Positions 15,916 through 24,567 of a DNA stretch of 33,014 bases are shown one piece after another. The translations under genes and the position numbers were made by a program. How positions within the stretch are numbered: the first letter of the stretch is position 1; each line of letters starts with the position of its first letter. Where the stretch lies: contig JANYDJ010000083.1 of NCBI GenBank assembly GCA_025363675.1, forward strand, positions 1 to 33,014. Direction: 5' to 3'. Under the pieces are notes generated by a model, which was given only the letters and a program-made list of their open reading frames with translations, searched no databases and was not told the origin of the DNA. This stretch comes from Flavobacteriaceae bacterium (GTDB taxonomy: Bacteria; Bacteroidota; Bacteroidia; UKL13-3).

Positions 15916-16590
15916 ATGGCATCAATAAAAAAATATAGTATCGCATTTACTATTATAATATCACTCACCTGTATACTATACTTTTCATGGGACTATTATA
16001 ATAATTCAAAAGCCCTGAATACTGAGAAAAATTCACCCGATGATTCTTTAAAAGATTTAGATGCTATGGACACTATAATTGTTGGAACTAAAAACATAGC
16101 AGATATTGAAAAGCAATTCGGCCCCTCAAAAACTGACCAATTTGTAGGCAATTATTATATAGATAAAGAAGCAGGCTATATGTTTGAGGTTGATAGTGCC
16201 AAAAACTATAACCTTAAATACAATTTCGAGAAAAAAATTAAACCTGATGACCCGCTACTAAAGTGCAGCCCGGGCAAAAATATATTTTTTGAAATTACAG
16301 AAGTGCAACTGCAGAAAGGTATGGGTATCGATGATTATATAAACAGGTGGTGTCTTCCCGGAATATATAGCAATAGCAAATATCCCAAAGTATATTTTGA
16401 TTACCCAAATCAAACAGCTTATTTTAGAGGAGAGTTCCCTGCATTTAAACAACTATTATATACCAAATGCTGCTTAAGGGGAGATAAGGTTATGGTGTGC
16501 ATGCTTCGCTATAATGCCAAAGATGAATCAAATTATTTTGTAAAAGCATTATCTAAATCTGTTGACGGATTTAAATTAATTGCCAAATAA
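15916..16590 (+). CDS. Hypothetical membrane-anchored protein (224 aa)
   Basis: An N-terminal hydrophobic helix (about residues 8-24, YSIAFTIIISLTCILYFSW) acts as a signal anchor or uncleaved signal; the rest is polar and probably periplasmic. The segment IADIEKQFGPSKTDQFVGNYY resembles the start of lipoprotein domains that compare charge-pair repeats, but no family can be assigned. Several Cys occur (KCSPGK, RWCLPG, TKCCLRG, MVCMLR). It follows the glycosyltransferase by 11 bp and ends at a terminator, so it closes the ABC/thioredoxin/glycosyltransferase unit. Real gene likely; function unknown. Confidence 0.75.
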   Translation: MASIKKYSIAFTIIISLTCILYFSWDYYNNSKALNTEKNSPDDSLKDLDAMDTIIVGTKNIADIEKQFGPSKTDQFVGNYYIDKEAGYMFEVDSAKNYNLKYNFEKKIKPDDPLLKCSPGKNIFFEITEVQLQKGMGIDDYINRWCLPGIYSNSKYPKVYFDYPNQTAYFRGEFPAFKQLLYTKCCLRGDKVMVCMLRYNAKDESNYFVKALSKSVDGFKLIAK

Positions 16591-16618
16591 AAAGCAGATT
16601 CAATGAACCTGCTTTTTT
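16589..16618 (+). terminator. Rho-independent terminator
   Basis: An A-run plus GCAG (to 16597), an 11-nt loop, then CTGC followed by TTTTTT (16609-16618). It begins at the stop codon of the 224-aa protein. The matching A-run makes it usable from both sides, and the T9SS cargo gene converges from the right, ending at 16644. Confidence 0.75.
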
Positions 16619-16643
16619 AAAACTATATAATGATAATAGTATA

Positions 16644-17312
16644 CTACAATTTCACAAATTTCACGTTCACTTCTATTCCAAACTTTTCGAAATGGAATAT
16701 ATAAACACCTTTGGGTAAAAAGGGCAGGGAAATACTTTGTATATCATTTCCATTTAATTGTTGGGTAGCAATTGATCTTCCGCTTAAATCAATAATTTTT
16801 ACTTGCTTAAAATCTGATATACCCGATACTTGTATACTTTCAGCAGCATCATATAAAATTACTTTGGGGGTTTTCGATTTTACATCTTCAATACCTGTGC
16901 ACCATGCTTTCAAATTATAAGTTAAAGTATCGGCATGTGTGGGGTCTGAATCTAATTTAATTGCAAGGGCTAATTGACCCGTGCCACAGTCAGCATTGGT
17001 TTCCACATCTATCTGAAAAGTCTTTGTTTTGCTTTTCCCAATCACAAACGGATTACTATTGGCAAAAGGCGTGTTGTGGCACACAAAAGGATCGCAAAAG
17101 GTAGTTACCCAACTGTTTTTAAAATTGGCATTTATCAAAGTCCATGTAAAATCTGTATCGGTTGTACTGTTGTTGGTAATTTGTATAGTCTTGGCTAAAG
17201 TGCCACCAACACCTGCATCGAGGTTGATTGTTTTTTGAGATAGCGTGAACTGCTGACCAAAAATAGCAAGCGTGGCGAATAAGAAAACTTGTAGTGAAAT
17301 TATTTTTTTCAT
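16644..17312 (-). CDS. Small T9SS type A cargo protein (222 aa)
   Basis: The start at 17312 (MKKIISLQVFLFATLAIFGQQ) gives a normal signal peptide. The frame runs nine codons further up, but a -7 box spans that position. Residues about 22-140 look like one Ig-like beta-sandwich (TLSQKTINLDAGVGGTLAKTIQITNNS, with four Cys in FCDPFVC, ADCG and AWC). The C-terminal ~75 residues form a T9SS sorting domain: VILYDAAESIQVSG, VKIIDLSGRSI, LPKGVYIFHF and a basic end (VNVKFVKL). It is therefore probably exported and anchored at the surface; no enzymatic motif is seen. It is divergent from the larger cargo gene at 17481. Confidence 0.82.
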   Translation of the reverse strand: MKKIISLQVFLFATLAIFGQQFTLSQKTINLDAGVGGTLAKTIQITNNSTTDTDFTWTLINANFKNSWVTTFCDPFVCHNTPFANSNPFVIGKSKTKTFQIDVETNADCGTGQLALAIKLDSDPTHADTLTYNLKAWCTGIEDVKSKTPKVILYDAAESIQVSGISDFKQVKIIDLSGRSIATQQLNGNDIQSISLPFLPKGVYIFHFEKFGIEVNVKFVKL

Positions 17313-17336
17313 TGGATAAAGACGGTTAATTTTAGG

Positions 17337-17344
17337 CAAAAATA
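17337..17344 (-). promoter_or_regulatory. -7 box of the small T9SS cargo gene
   Basis: On the minus strand TATTTTTG, followed by CC, lies 24 nt before the chosen ATG. TTG at 17366-17368 is a possible -33 element with a 21-bp spacer. Confidence 0.5.
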
Positions 17345-17441
17345 AAGAAAAGTATTCGAGAACGACAACTTTTTCTATTTTAAATTTTTTTATGTTTTAC
17401 TAGTAAAATGAAAAAAATTTTACGGTTGCAAAAAAAGATTG

Positions 17442-17450
17442 TACCTTAGC
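17442..17450 (+). promoter_or_regulatory. Putative -7 box of the Omp28-like gene
   Basis: TACCTTAGC differs at one base from TAnnTTTGC and lies 31 nt before the ATG at 17481. The -33 region (TTTTA at 17418-17422) is poor. Together with the box at 17337 it makes this spacer a divergent promoter region. Confidence 0.4.
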
Positions 17451-17480
17451 AGCCCAAATTAATCTAAAATCAAAAAAAAC

Positions 17481-19697
17481 ATGAAAAAATTATTACTTGG
17501 ATTGGCCCTATTGGCTGCGGGTACTGGCTCTTACGCTCAGTCCTACTATTCCATTAAAAAAATTGGTGTTGCCGACTCATACGATTGGCAATACGGACTA
17601 ACAAACGGGAATGTGCTTTTAAACAAACCCAACAACGATGTATTGTCTAGTAGCCAAACCGTACCTTTCTCATTTACTTTGTTTGGCAATAGCTATACTT
17701 CCTACAAAGTATCTGACAATGGCTACCTCACTTTCGATACTAGTGCATCTACAAGTGACAACACCCCAGCAACTTTGCCATCAGCTTCAAAACCTCAAAA
17801 TTCAATATTTGGTTTTTGGGCCGATTTGGAATTGAAAGCAGCTCCAGCTCCAAATGCAAATTTCCCAGTAAAAGTATTGAACTATTCCTATGGCACTTCA
17901 CCAAACAGGGTTCACGTTATTCAGTGGTTTGGCGTATCTAAAAAAGGTGCAGCCATTGCCGCTAATTCTGATGTGCTTGCATTTGCAGTAAGATTATATG
18001 AAGATAGTCATTTTGATGTGGTTTATAGCTGGGGTGGCAATGCCAACTTTACCGGTTCAGTAGGTACTCAAGATGCAGGAAACAACGCATACACAATTTC
18101 TGGAAGCCCATCATTTTCTTTCCCACTTACCGCAGGTGCCAGCCAAAAAAATGCTGACGCTATTATATATACCTTCAAATCGGGTACACAACCTGATTGG
18201 GATGCTTCGGTAATTTCATCTACCATCAAAAATGTGGTAAAATTAGGAAATGTAAATGTAGCGGGTGTAGTTACCAATTATGGTAAAAGCACTATCAATA
18301 CATTCGATATCAACTATAGTGTTGATGGCGGTGCAACCGTAACAAAAAATATAACAGGTGTAAATATTGCTCCAGGTGGAGGTACTTATAGCTTTACCCA
18401 TCCTACAGCTTGGGTTCCTGCTACTCCTGGTAAATTATATGCTTGCAAAATTTGGGCTTCAAACCTTAATGGTAATAATGATGCAAACCCTAGCGACGAT
18501 GAATTCAATGTATCGTGTTTTGTAAACGAAGGCCTTAATGGAACCAAACACGTTCTTCTAGAAGAAGGTTCTGGTGCTTGGTGCGGTTACTGCCCCGATG
18601 GGCATTTAATTATGACAAGCATACTAGAAGACCCTAACTACGCTGGCAAAGTATTTGGTGTGGTGCATCATAATGGCGACGGAATGACCAATGCAAATAG
18701 CGATATTATCAATAGCAAATTTGCTACAGGCTATCCTTTTGGTATGATTGACCGTACACTTTTCTCAGGTCAAACTAGCGTTGGCTTAAGCCGTAACCTA
18801 TGGGTACAAAATGTAGATGCTAAATTAAATGCCCCTACTCCTGTTGATGTTACCATCACAAACAAAAAATATGATCCTGCTACCCGCAAATTAACCTTTA
18901 CCGTTAAAGCTAATTTCGCCGATTATTATATGGGCGACCTTCGTTTGAATGCCTTTATTGTTGAAGATAAAGTGCGTGGTGCAGATGTTCACTCTACTTG
19001 GACCCAACATCAGTATTATAGCAAACAAGGCTCTGCAGCAGGCGGACCTTCGCATCCATTATATGAATTGCCTGAGTGGATGGTAGGTTATGTTCACAAC
19101 CACGTGGTTCGTAAAGTTAATCCTATTGCTACTTCATCTGCTTGGGGCGATGCAGGTATAATCCCTACTATTGTTTCCAAAGGTGATACCTATACCCAGA
19201 ATTATTCATATACAATCCCAGTTCTTAAAACAGTAACAGGAATTTTGGGCAAAAATACCCTTCCTTGTAATTTGTGTAACGAAAATGATGGTGACGGGAT
19301 GAACAAACCAAGTGATATTAAAATTATCGGTTTTGTAAGTATGTACGATGCTACTGATATAACAAAATATGAAGTATTGAACTCTATGGAAGAATCGAGT
19401 GTTTGGGGAACTGGTGTAACTGAAAAACGTGTTTCTACCATTTCAGTTAGTTCTTTATATCCTAACCCAACCCAAGATGTAATTAATGTAGAATTGAACT
19501 TGACCCAGTCAGCCAATGTAGCTGTAACAATTACAGACGTTGCTGGCAAATTGGTTCAAACAGTTGCTAACAAATCTCTTCCAAATGGTGCTTCTATGTT
19601 GCCTCTATCTACTTTGGCATTGCAAAACGGTATCTACTTTATGACCTTGAATGTAAACGGTCAAAGTGTTACTCACCGTTTCGTTGTAGCTCACTAA
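17481..19697 (+). CDS. Omp28-related T9SS cargo protein with CxxC site (738 aa)
   Basis: A signal peptide (MKKLLLGLALLAAGTGSYAQ) is followed by a beta-rich domain (about 25-235, with VSDNGYLTFDTSAS and SIFGFWADLE). Next is a CARDB/Ig-like domain (about 245-350, VKLGNVNVAGVVTNYGKSTI). An Omp28-related domain follows: LLEEGSGAWCGYCPDG, with Cys368 and Cys371 in a thioredoxin-like CxxC. Then come GVVHHNGDGMTN and YPFGMIDRT, of the style seen in Porphyromonas Omp28-like proteins. The last ~75 residues are a T9SS type A signal (SSLYPNPTQDVINVEL, ITDVAGKLVQ, LQNGIYFMTL, RFVVAH). It is thus an exported surface protein with possible thiol chemistry; adhesion or redox roles are inferred. Two hairpins end the transcript. 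Confidence 0.88.
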   Translation: MKKLLLGLALLAAGTGSYAQSYYSIKKIGVADSYDWQYGLTNGNVLLNKPNNDVLSSSQTVPFSFTLFGNSYTSYKVSDNGYLTFDTSASTSDNTPATLPSASKPQNSIFGFWADLELKAAPAPNANFPVKVLNYSYGTSPNRVHVIQWFGVSKKGAAIAANSDVLAFAVRLYEDSHFDVVYSWGGNANFTGSVGTQDAGNNAYTISGSPSFSFPLTAGASQKNADAIIYTFKSGTQPDWDASVISSTIKNVVKLGNVNVAGVVTNYGKSTINTFDINYSVDGGATVTKNITGVNIAPGGGTYSFTHPTAWVPATPGKLYACKIWASNLNGNNDANPSDDEFNVSCFVNEGLNGTKHVLLEEGSGAWCGYCPDGHLIMTSILEDPNYAGKVFGVVHHNGDGMTNANSDIINSKFATGYPFGMIDRTLFSGQTSVGLSRNLWVQNVDAKLNAPTPVDVTITNKKYDPATRKLTFTVKANFADYYMGDLRLNAFIVEDKVRGADVHSTWTQHQYYSKQGSAAGGPSHPLYELPEWMVGYVHNHVVRKVNPIATSSAWGDAGIIPTIVSKGDTYTQNYSYTIPVLKTVTGILGKNTLPCNLCNENDGDGMNKPSDIKIIGFVSMYDATDITKYEVLNSMEESSVWGTGVTEKRVSTISVSSLYPNPTQDVINVELNLTQSANVAVTITDVAGKLVQTVANKSLPNGASMLPLSTLALQNGIYFMTLNVNGQSVTHRFVVAH

Positions 19698-19705
19698 TAT
19701 TTAAT

Positions 19706-19757
19706 ATCCGCCTTTGCGGATTATATAAACCCTGCCCCATAAAGGCAGGGTTTTTTA
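19706..19757 (+). terminator. Tandem hairpins; the second is a strong intrinsic terminator
   Basis: ATCCGC, CTTT, GCGGAT (19706-19721) forms the first hairpin. The second is AACCCTGCC, a 7-nt loop, GGCAGGG, then TTTTTT (19728-19756): a GC-rich stem with a U tract. They lie 8-60 bp after the Omp28-like stop codon. Confidence 0.88.
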
Positions 19758-19779
19758 TTATATAAGAGGGGGAACATTC

Positions 19780-19912
19780 CGTCATTGCGAGGAGCGTGTG
19801 AATGGAAAAACAATGGCGACGAAGCAATCTCCTTGAAGTATGCTCGAGCACATCGAAATTTTCAAGCATACATTCTATGAGACCCTTCGTGAGAAGATTC
19901 CTCTGAATGACG
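19780..19912. repeat. Dispersed repeat with GTCATTGCGAGGAG-type ends
   Basis: The left end is CGTCATTGCGAGGA and the right end TCCTCTGAATGACG, inverted with two mismatches in 14 bp. Inside are GCGACGAAGCAATCTCC and a second inverted pair, GTATGCT/AGCATAC, around CTCGAG. I recognise this end sequence as a widely scattered intergenic repeat of bacteria. It fills the space between the terminator and the AMP nucleosidase gene; no ORF is seen. Confidence 0.65.
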
Positions 19913-19936
19913 AGAGATATATAATACATAACAAAC

Positions 19937-20707
19937 ATGAACAACAAAGAAGATATAGTAAAAGATTGGTTGCCCCGATACACAGGCACACCGCTCGATA
20001 AATTTGGTGAATATATATTGCTCACCAATTTCAGTAATTATATAGAACTGTTTTCCAAAAAATTTAAAGTTGAAATTATAGGAAAAGACAAGCCCATGCA
20101 AACCTGCACGCATGATAACATCACTATTATAAATTTCGGGATGGGCAGTGCTATGGCAGCTACTGTTATGGATTTGCTTTCGGCTATTATGCCCCAGGCG
20201 GTATTGTTTTTGGGCAAATGCGGAGGCCTTAAAAAAACAAAATTGGGCGATTTTATTTTACCCATTGCCGCCATCCGTGGCGAAGGTACAAGCAATGATT
20301 ATTTACCTCCTGAAATACCCGCCCTACCATCATTCCGTTTACAAAAAGCGGTATCGGTTAATATAGTAAAACACCAATGCGATTATTGGACAGGCACTGT
20401 TTATACAACCAACCGCCGTGTATGGGAGCACGATAAAAAATTTAAAGATTATCTGCATGATATAAAAACAATGGGCATTGATATGGAAACAGCCACTATA
20501 TTTATAGTAGGTTTTGCCAATGGAATTCCTCATGGTGCTTTACTTTTGGTAAGCGATAACCCAATGACACCCGAGGGAGTAAAAACCAGCAAGAGCGACC
20601 AAAAAGTAACCGGACAATTTGCAGAAAAACATTTAATGATTGGTATAGATTCGTTAAAAGAATTAAGAGACTCGGGCGAGAGTGTGAAGCATTTGAAATT
20701 TGATTGA
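19937..20707 (+). CDS. amn: AMP nucleosidase (Bacteroidota short form)
   Basis: A nucleoside phosphorylase-fold enzyme of 256 aa. It begins with IVKDWLPRYTGTPLDKFGEYILLTNFSNYIELF and has the core strand INFGMGSAMAATVMDLL, the phosphate/ribose loop FLGKCGGLKKTKLGDFILPIAAIRGEGTS and the ribose-binding MGIDMETATIF. A conserved Asp follows in LLLVSDNPMTPEG. In Bacteroidota, proteins of this length and pattern are AMP nucleosidases, hydrolysing AMP to adenine and ribose 5-phosphate. The long E. coli Amn has an extra N-terminal domain that is absent here. Uridine kinase follows 49 bp downstream, suggesting a nucleotide-salvage unit. A different purine nucleosidase remains possible. Confidence 0.87.
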   Translation: MNNKEDIVKDWLPRYTGTPLDKFGEYILLTNFSNYIELFSKKFKVEIIGKDKPMQTCTHDNITIINFGMGSAMAATVMDLLSAIMPQAVLFLGKCGGLKKTKLGDFILPIAAIRGEGTSNDYLPPEIPALPSFRLQKAVSVNIVKHQCDYWTGTVYTTNRRVWEHDKKFKDYLHDIKTMGIDMETATIFIVGFANGIPHGALLLVSDNPMTPEGVKTSKSDQKVTGQFAEKHLMIGIDSLKELRDSGESVKHLKFD

Positions 20708-20756
20708 TATATATAATTTTAGACACCAAGTAACATAAATATATAAACCTAATTCC

Positions 20757-21383
20757 ATGCAAACCTACATCATCGGAATAACTGGCGGAAGTGCATCGGG
20801 CAAAACATCGTTTTTGCTTGAGCTGAAAAATACATTTGCTGCACATGAGGTTTGTGTAGTATCGCAAGACAATTATTATAAACCTTTACACGAGCAAGAG
20901 GCTGATGGCAATGGCATGGTAAATTATGATTTGCCCACTTGTATTGATGTAGATAGATTTTTGGTGGATATACAAAACCTAAAAAATGGCGACAGTATTA
21001 CCAAGAAAGAATATGTATTTAACAACCCCAATAAAGTTCCCGAAACTATAATTATAAATCCTGCTCCTATTATAATAGTGGAAGGTTTGTTTATATATTA
21101 TTTTGAGAAAATAGCGGAACAGTTACAGTTAAAAATATTTGTTGATGCTGATGAAGAACTAAAATGGCAACGCCGCCTGCAACGCGACACTGCCGAACGT
21201 GGTATTGAAAACCATATAGTAAAATACCAATGGGACAACCATGTAAAACCTGCTTATGAGGCGTATCTTCTCCCCTATCGAAACCATAGTGATATTATAA
21301 TAACCAATAATATAAATTATAATAAAGGTTTAGCAGTAATGCAAAATCATATCAGGCAAATACTTGAAGGTTTATCATCCTGA
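20757..21383 (+). CDS. udk: Uridine kinase
   Basis: The enzyme phosphorylates uridine and cytidine to UMP and CMP with ATP or GTP. At 208 aa it matches the family. The P-loop GGSASGKT is at residues 10-17. The substrate region QDNYYKPLHEQEADGNGMVNYDLPTCID contains the Asp and Tyr contacts typical of Udk. VEGLFIYYFEKIAEQLQLKIFVDADEE is the Walker B-like part, and RRLQRDTAERG is the lid helix. It lies 49 bp after AMP nucleosidase on the same strand, with no hairpin between them, and is followed by a MITE-like repeat beginning 4 bp after its stop codon. Confidence 0.93.
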   Translation: MQTYIIGITGGSASGKTSFLLELKNTFAAHEVCVVSQDNYYKPLHEQEADGNGMVNYDLPTCIDVDRFLVDIQNLKNGDSITKKEYVFNNPNKVPETIIINPAPIIIVEGLFIYYFEKIAEQLQLKIFVDADEELKWQRRLQRDTAERGIENHIVKYQWDNHVKPAYEAYLLPYRNHSDIIITNNINYNKGLAVMQNHIRQILEGLSS

Positions 21384-21387
21384 ATGT

Positions 21388-21496
21388 GTTTGTCATCCTA
21401 AGTTAATCGAAGGGCGACAAACTAGGATGCTTATATATTGAGTAGTATTGGAACAATTCACTCCAAACACCGTCTTCGATAAACTCAGACTGACAG
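21388..21496. repeat. MITE-like inverted-repeat element, copy 3 (inverted)
   Basis: Copy 3 is reversed relative to those at 516 and 3381. The R end (GTTTGTCATCC plus TAAGTTAATCGAAGGG plus CGACAAAC) comes first at 21388-21422, and the L end (CGTCTTCGATAAACTCAG plus ACTGACAG) last. The R end has two point changes from the others (TAAGTTAATCG for TGAGTTTATCG). The element sits 4 bp after the udk stop codon and may serve as its transcript end. Confidence 0.8.
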
Positions 21497-21546
21497 TCGT
21501 GATTAACTCGTTACAATTTTGTTAAAAAGCCCTGCCTCCCAAACAA

Positions 21547-21555
21547 TACTTTTGC
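21547..21555 (+). promoter_or_regulatory. -7 box of uvrA
   Basis: TACTTTTGC is identical to the gdhA -7 box and lies 25 nt before the uvrA ATG. The nearest TTTG (21518-21521) is 25 bp upstream, longer than the usual 19, so the -33 element is uncertain. No obvious SOS-type operator is seen. Confidence 0.55.
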
Positions 21556-21579
21556 ATCCCTGTTAGAGATTGGTATTAA

Positions 21580-24420
21580 ATGAAGAACAAAGAAGAAATT
21601 GAAGATGGCCTGATAGAGGTGTTTGGTGCCCGCATGCACAACCTCAAGAATATTGATATCGCTATGCCCCGCAATAAACTAATTGTTATTACGGGACTGA
21701 GCGGAAGCGGGAAAAGTTCCCTGGCTTTCGATACTATTTTTGCCGAAGGGCAACGTCGTTATCTGGAAACTTTCAATGCCTATGCCCGACAATTTGTGGG
21801 AAATTTAGAACGCCCCGATGTGGACAAAATAGATGGACTGAGTCCCGTAATTGCTATTGAACAAAAAACGGTGAGCAAAAATCCACGCTCTACAGTGGGT
21901 ACTATTACTGAAGTTTACGATTTCCTTCGACTACTATATGCCCGTGCCGCCGATGCCTATAGTTATATAAGTGGTGAACGCATGGTGAAGATGAACGAGG
22001 ACCAGATTATCCAAAAAATATTCACCAATTTTCACGAGAAAAAGATTATGCTTTTGGCCCCAGTAGTTAAAGGTAGAAAAGGGCATTATAGAGAACTGTT
22101 TGAGCAAATTCGCAAACAAGGATATAGCAAAGTACGGATTGATGGAAAGCTACAAGATATAGTGCCCAAAATGCAAACCGACCGTTACAAGATACATGAT
22201 ATAGAAATACTGATAGACCGCGTACAGCCTGGTGTGGAGAAAGAAACCCGTATAAAAGACAGTATAAAAATGGCGATGAAAACGGGCAAAGGTATTATAA
22301 TGGTTGCCGAGGCCGATGGAGAAAATGTACAACATTATAGTCGTTTTTTAATGGACCCTGTTAGCGGCATTAGTTATGATGAACCGCAACCCAATACCTT
22401 CTCATTCAACTCGCCTTATGGAGCTTGCCCTACCTGCGATGGCCTAGGTTCGCAACGCGAGGTGAATGAAAAATTCTTAATTCCAGATCATACAAAATCT
22501 ATTATAGGCGGTGCACTTGCCCCCATGGGAGAGTATAGAAATAACTGGACGTTTGCCGTGATGAAAGCATTGGGAAAAAGACATAAATTTGGTTTGAATG
22601 ATAGTATTAATTCATTGAAGAAAAACCAAATGGAAATACTCCTCAATGGCGACCAAGAACAGCTGGATGTGGAGTACGAATTTGCATCGGGCTACAAACA
22701 AATATATCATACTACTTGGGAAGGGTTGGCCAATTATGTAAAACGCCAATACCTCGAAAAACCTGGCGATAGTATAGCCGCTTGGGCCGAAGACTTTATG
22801 GAGGTATCGCCTTGCCCCAGTTGCCATGGTACGCGTTTAAAACAAGAAAGCCTTTGTTATAAAATTGCCGATACCAATATAGCCCAACTTGCTGAAATGG
22901 ATTTATTGAGCCTGGGCAAATGGATGGAAAATGTGGAAAGCAAATTGGATGAAAGACAAAAAATTATAGCTACAGAAGTATTAAAAGAAATACGTTCTCG
23001 CTTAGGTTTTTTATTAAATGTGGGATTGGAATACTTAACACTTAATAGTCCGGCACGAACGCTTAGTGGTGGAGAGGCACAACGTATTCGCTTGGCTACA
23101 CAAATAGGTAGTCAGCTTACGGGAGTATTATATATATTGGACGAACCCAGCATAGGTTTGCACCAACGCGATAACCACAAACTGATTGAAAGTTTAAAAA
23201 ATCTGCGTGATATAGGAAACACCGTAATGGTGGTAGAACATGATAAAGATATGATGATGGATGCCGATTATATAGTAGACATTGGACCCGGTGCTGGCAG
23301 CCATGGCGGACATATAGTAGCACAAGGAAATTTGCAAGAATTTATGAAACAAAATTCTGTTACCTCGCAATATATAAGTGGTAAAAGAAATATAGATGTG
23401 CCGAAAAAACGCAGAGCAGGAAATGGGAAACATATAGAACTAAAAGGCTGTACCGGAAATAATTTGAAAGGTGTAGATGCTTCATTTCCATTAGGCAAAT
23501 TTATTTGTGTAACCGGTGTTTCAGGCAGTGGAAAATCTTCTTTAATTAATGAAACATTATATCCTTTGCTGCACAAACATTTTTATCAATCACGTTTAAA
23601 ACCATTACCCCATAAAAGTATTACAGGATTAAAAAATATAGATAAAGTAATAGAGATTGATCAAAGTCCAATTGGTCGTACACCACGCAGCAATCCGGCA
23701 ACTTATGTAGAAGTATATACTGATATAAGAAACCTGTTTACCAATTTACCTGAAGCAAAAATAAGAGGCTATAAACCTGGTCGTTTTTCATTCAATGTAA
23801 AAGGTGGCCGCTGCGAAACTTGTGAAGGCGGTGGAATGCGTGCCATTGAAATGAATTTTTTACCCGATGTATATGTACAATGCGAAACATGCAAAGGCAA
23901 AAGATATAATAGAGAAACATTAGAAATAAGATATAAAGGTAAATCTATTAGTGATGTTTTAGATATGAGTATTGAACATGCTGTTGAGTTTTTTGAACCG
24001 GTTCCATCTATATATCGCAAAATAAAAACATTGAAAGATGTGGGCTTGGGATATATAACACTTGGCCAACAAAGCACCACACTTAGTGGCGGCGAAGCAC
24101 AACGCGTAAAACTAGCTACAGAACTGAGCAAACGCGATACTGGAAACACCTTTTATATATTAGACGAACCCACCACTGGTTTGCACTTTGATGATGTAAA
24201 AGTATTACTTGATGTATTAAATTTATTGGTCGATAAAGGCAATACCGTTCTTGTTATAGAACACAATATGGATGTAATAAAAGTATCCGACTATATTATA
24301 GATATTGGCCCCGAAGGTGGCAATGGCGGTGGACAGGTGCTTGCAACTGGCACACCCGAAGAACTTATTAAAGTAAAGAAAAGCTATACTGCACAGTTTT
24401 TGAAAAAGGAATTGAGTTAG
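21580..24420 (+). CDS. uvrA: Excinuclease ABC subunit A
   Basis: The damage-recognition ATPase of nucleotide excision repair, 946 aa, full length. The first ATPase half has Walker [10 protein letters not shown] (39-47), the UvrB-binding region after [18 protein letters not shown], zinc-type Cys pairs CPTCDG (about 283) and CPSCHG (about 412), and the signature [17 protein letters not shown]. The second half has Walker [10 protein letters not shown] (from about 646), the zinc module [10 protein letters not shown] through CETCKGKRY (746-771), the signature [16 protein letters not shown] and Walker [12 protein letters not shown]. All key residues are present. It is preceded by a MITE-like element and a -7 box and followed by perfect hairpins. 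Confidence 0.98.
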   Translation: MKNKEEIEDGLIEVFGARMHNLKNIDIAMPRNKLIVITGLSGSGKSSLAFDTIFAEGQRRYLETFNAYARQFVGNLERPDVDKIDGLSPVIAIEQKTVSKNPRSTVGTITEVYDFLRLLYARAADAYSYISGERMVKMNEDQIIQKIFTNFHEKKIMLLAPVVKGRKGHYRELFEQIRKQGYSKVRIDGKLQDIVPKMQTDRYKIHDIEILIDRVQPGVEKETRIKDSIKMAMKTGKGIIMVAEADGENVQHYSRFLMDPVSGISYDEPQPNTFSFNSPYGACPTCDGLGSQREVNEKFLIPDHTKSIIGGALAPMGEYRNNWTFAVMKALGKRHKFGLNDSINSLKKNQMEILLNGDQEQLDVEYEFASGYKQIYHTTWEGLANYVKRQYLEKPGDSIAAWAEDFMEVSPCPSCHGTRLKQESLCYKIADTNIAQLAEMDLLSLGKWMENVESKLDERQKIIATEVLKEIRSRLGFLLNVGLEYLTLNSPARTLSGGEAQRIRLATQIGSQLTGVLYILDEPSIGLHQRDNHKLIESLKNLRDIGNTVMVVEHDKDMMMDADYIVDIGPGAGSHGGHIVAQGNLQEFMKQNSVTSQYISGKRNIDVPKKRRAGNGKHIELKGCTGNNLKGVDASFPLGKFICVTGVSGSGKSSLINETLYPLLHKHFYQSRLKPLPHKSITGLKNIDKVIEIDQSPIGRTPRSNPATYVEVYTDIRNLFTNLPEAKIRGYKPGRFSFNVKGGRCETCEGGGMRAIEMNFLPDVYVQCETCKGKRYNRETLEIRYKGKSISDVLDMSIEHAVEFFEPVPSIYRKIKTLKDVGLGYITLGQQSTTLSGGEAQRVKLATELSKRDTGNTFYILDEPTTGLHFDDVKVLLDVLNLLVDKGNTVLVIEHNMDVIKVSDYIIDIGPEGGNGGGQVLATGTPEELIKVKKSYTAQFLKKELS

Positions 24421-24497
24421 ACTTAATAAGAGCGAGCCCGTCTCAGAAAAAAAAATCTGACCGCATTTTACTTAATTTTTCTTGGCTTTTAATGCGA

Positions 24498-24567
24498 CAT
24501 TCATCCGCCTCGGCGGATGAATGTTTCTTTGGTTACTTTCTTTTGCATCAAGGCAAAAGAAAGTAAC
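24498..24567. repeat. Two adjacent perfect inverted repeats
   Basis: First: CATTCATCCGCC, TC, GGCGGATGAATG (24498-24523), a 12-bp perfect stem with a 2-nt loop. Second: GTTACTTTCTTTTGC, ATCAAG, GCAAAAGAAAGTAAC (24532-24567), a 15-bp perfect stem. Both could stop transcription from uvrA, but they also contain the start and first ~17 codons of the next ORF. The second resembles a repeat I know from many bacterial genomes. Confidence 0.8.

Noticed and set aside
21518-21555. Complete TTTG plus TACTTTTG promoter for uvrA
   Set aside because: The spacer is 25 bp rather than about 19, so only the -7 box is reported.
24421-24497. Small RNA or tRNA after uvrA
   Set aside because: Only AT-rich sequence with a 5-bp TCAGA/TCTGA pairing; no cloverleaf or conserved RNA motif.
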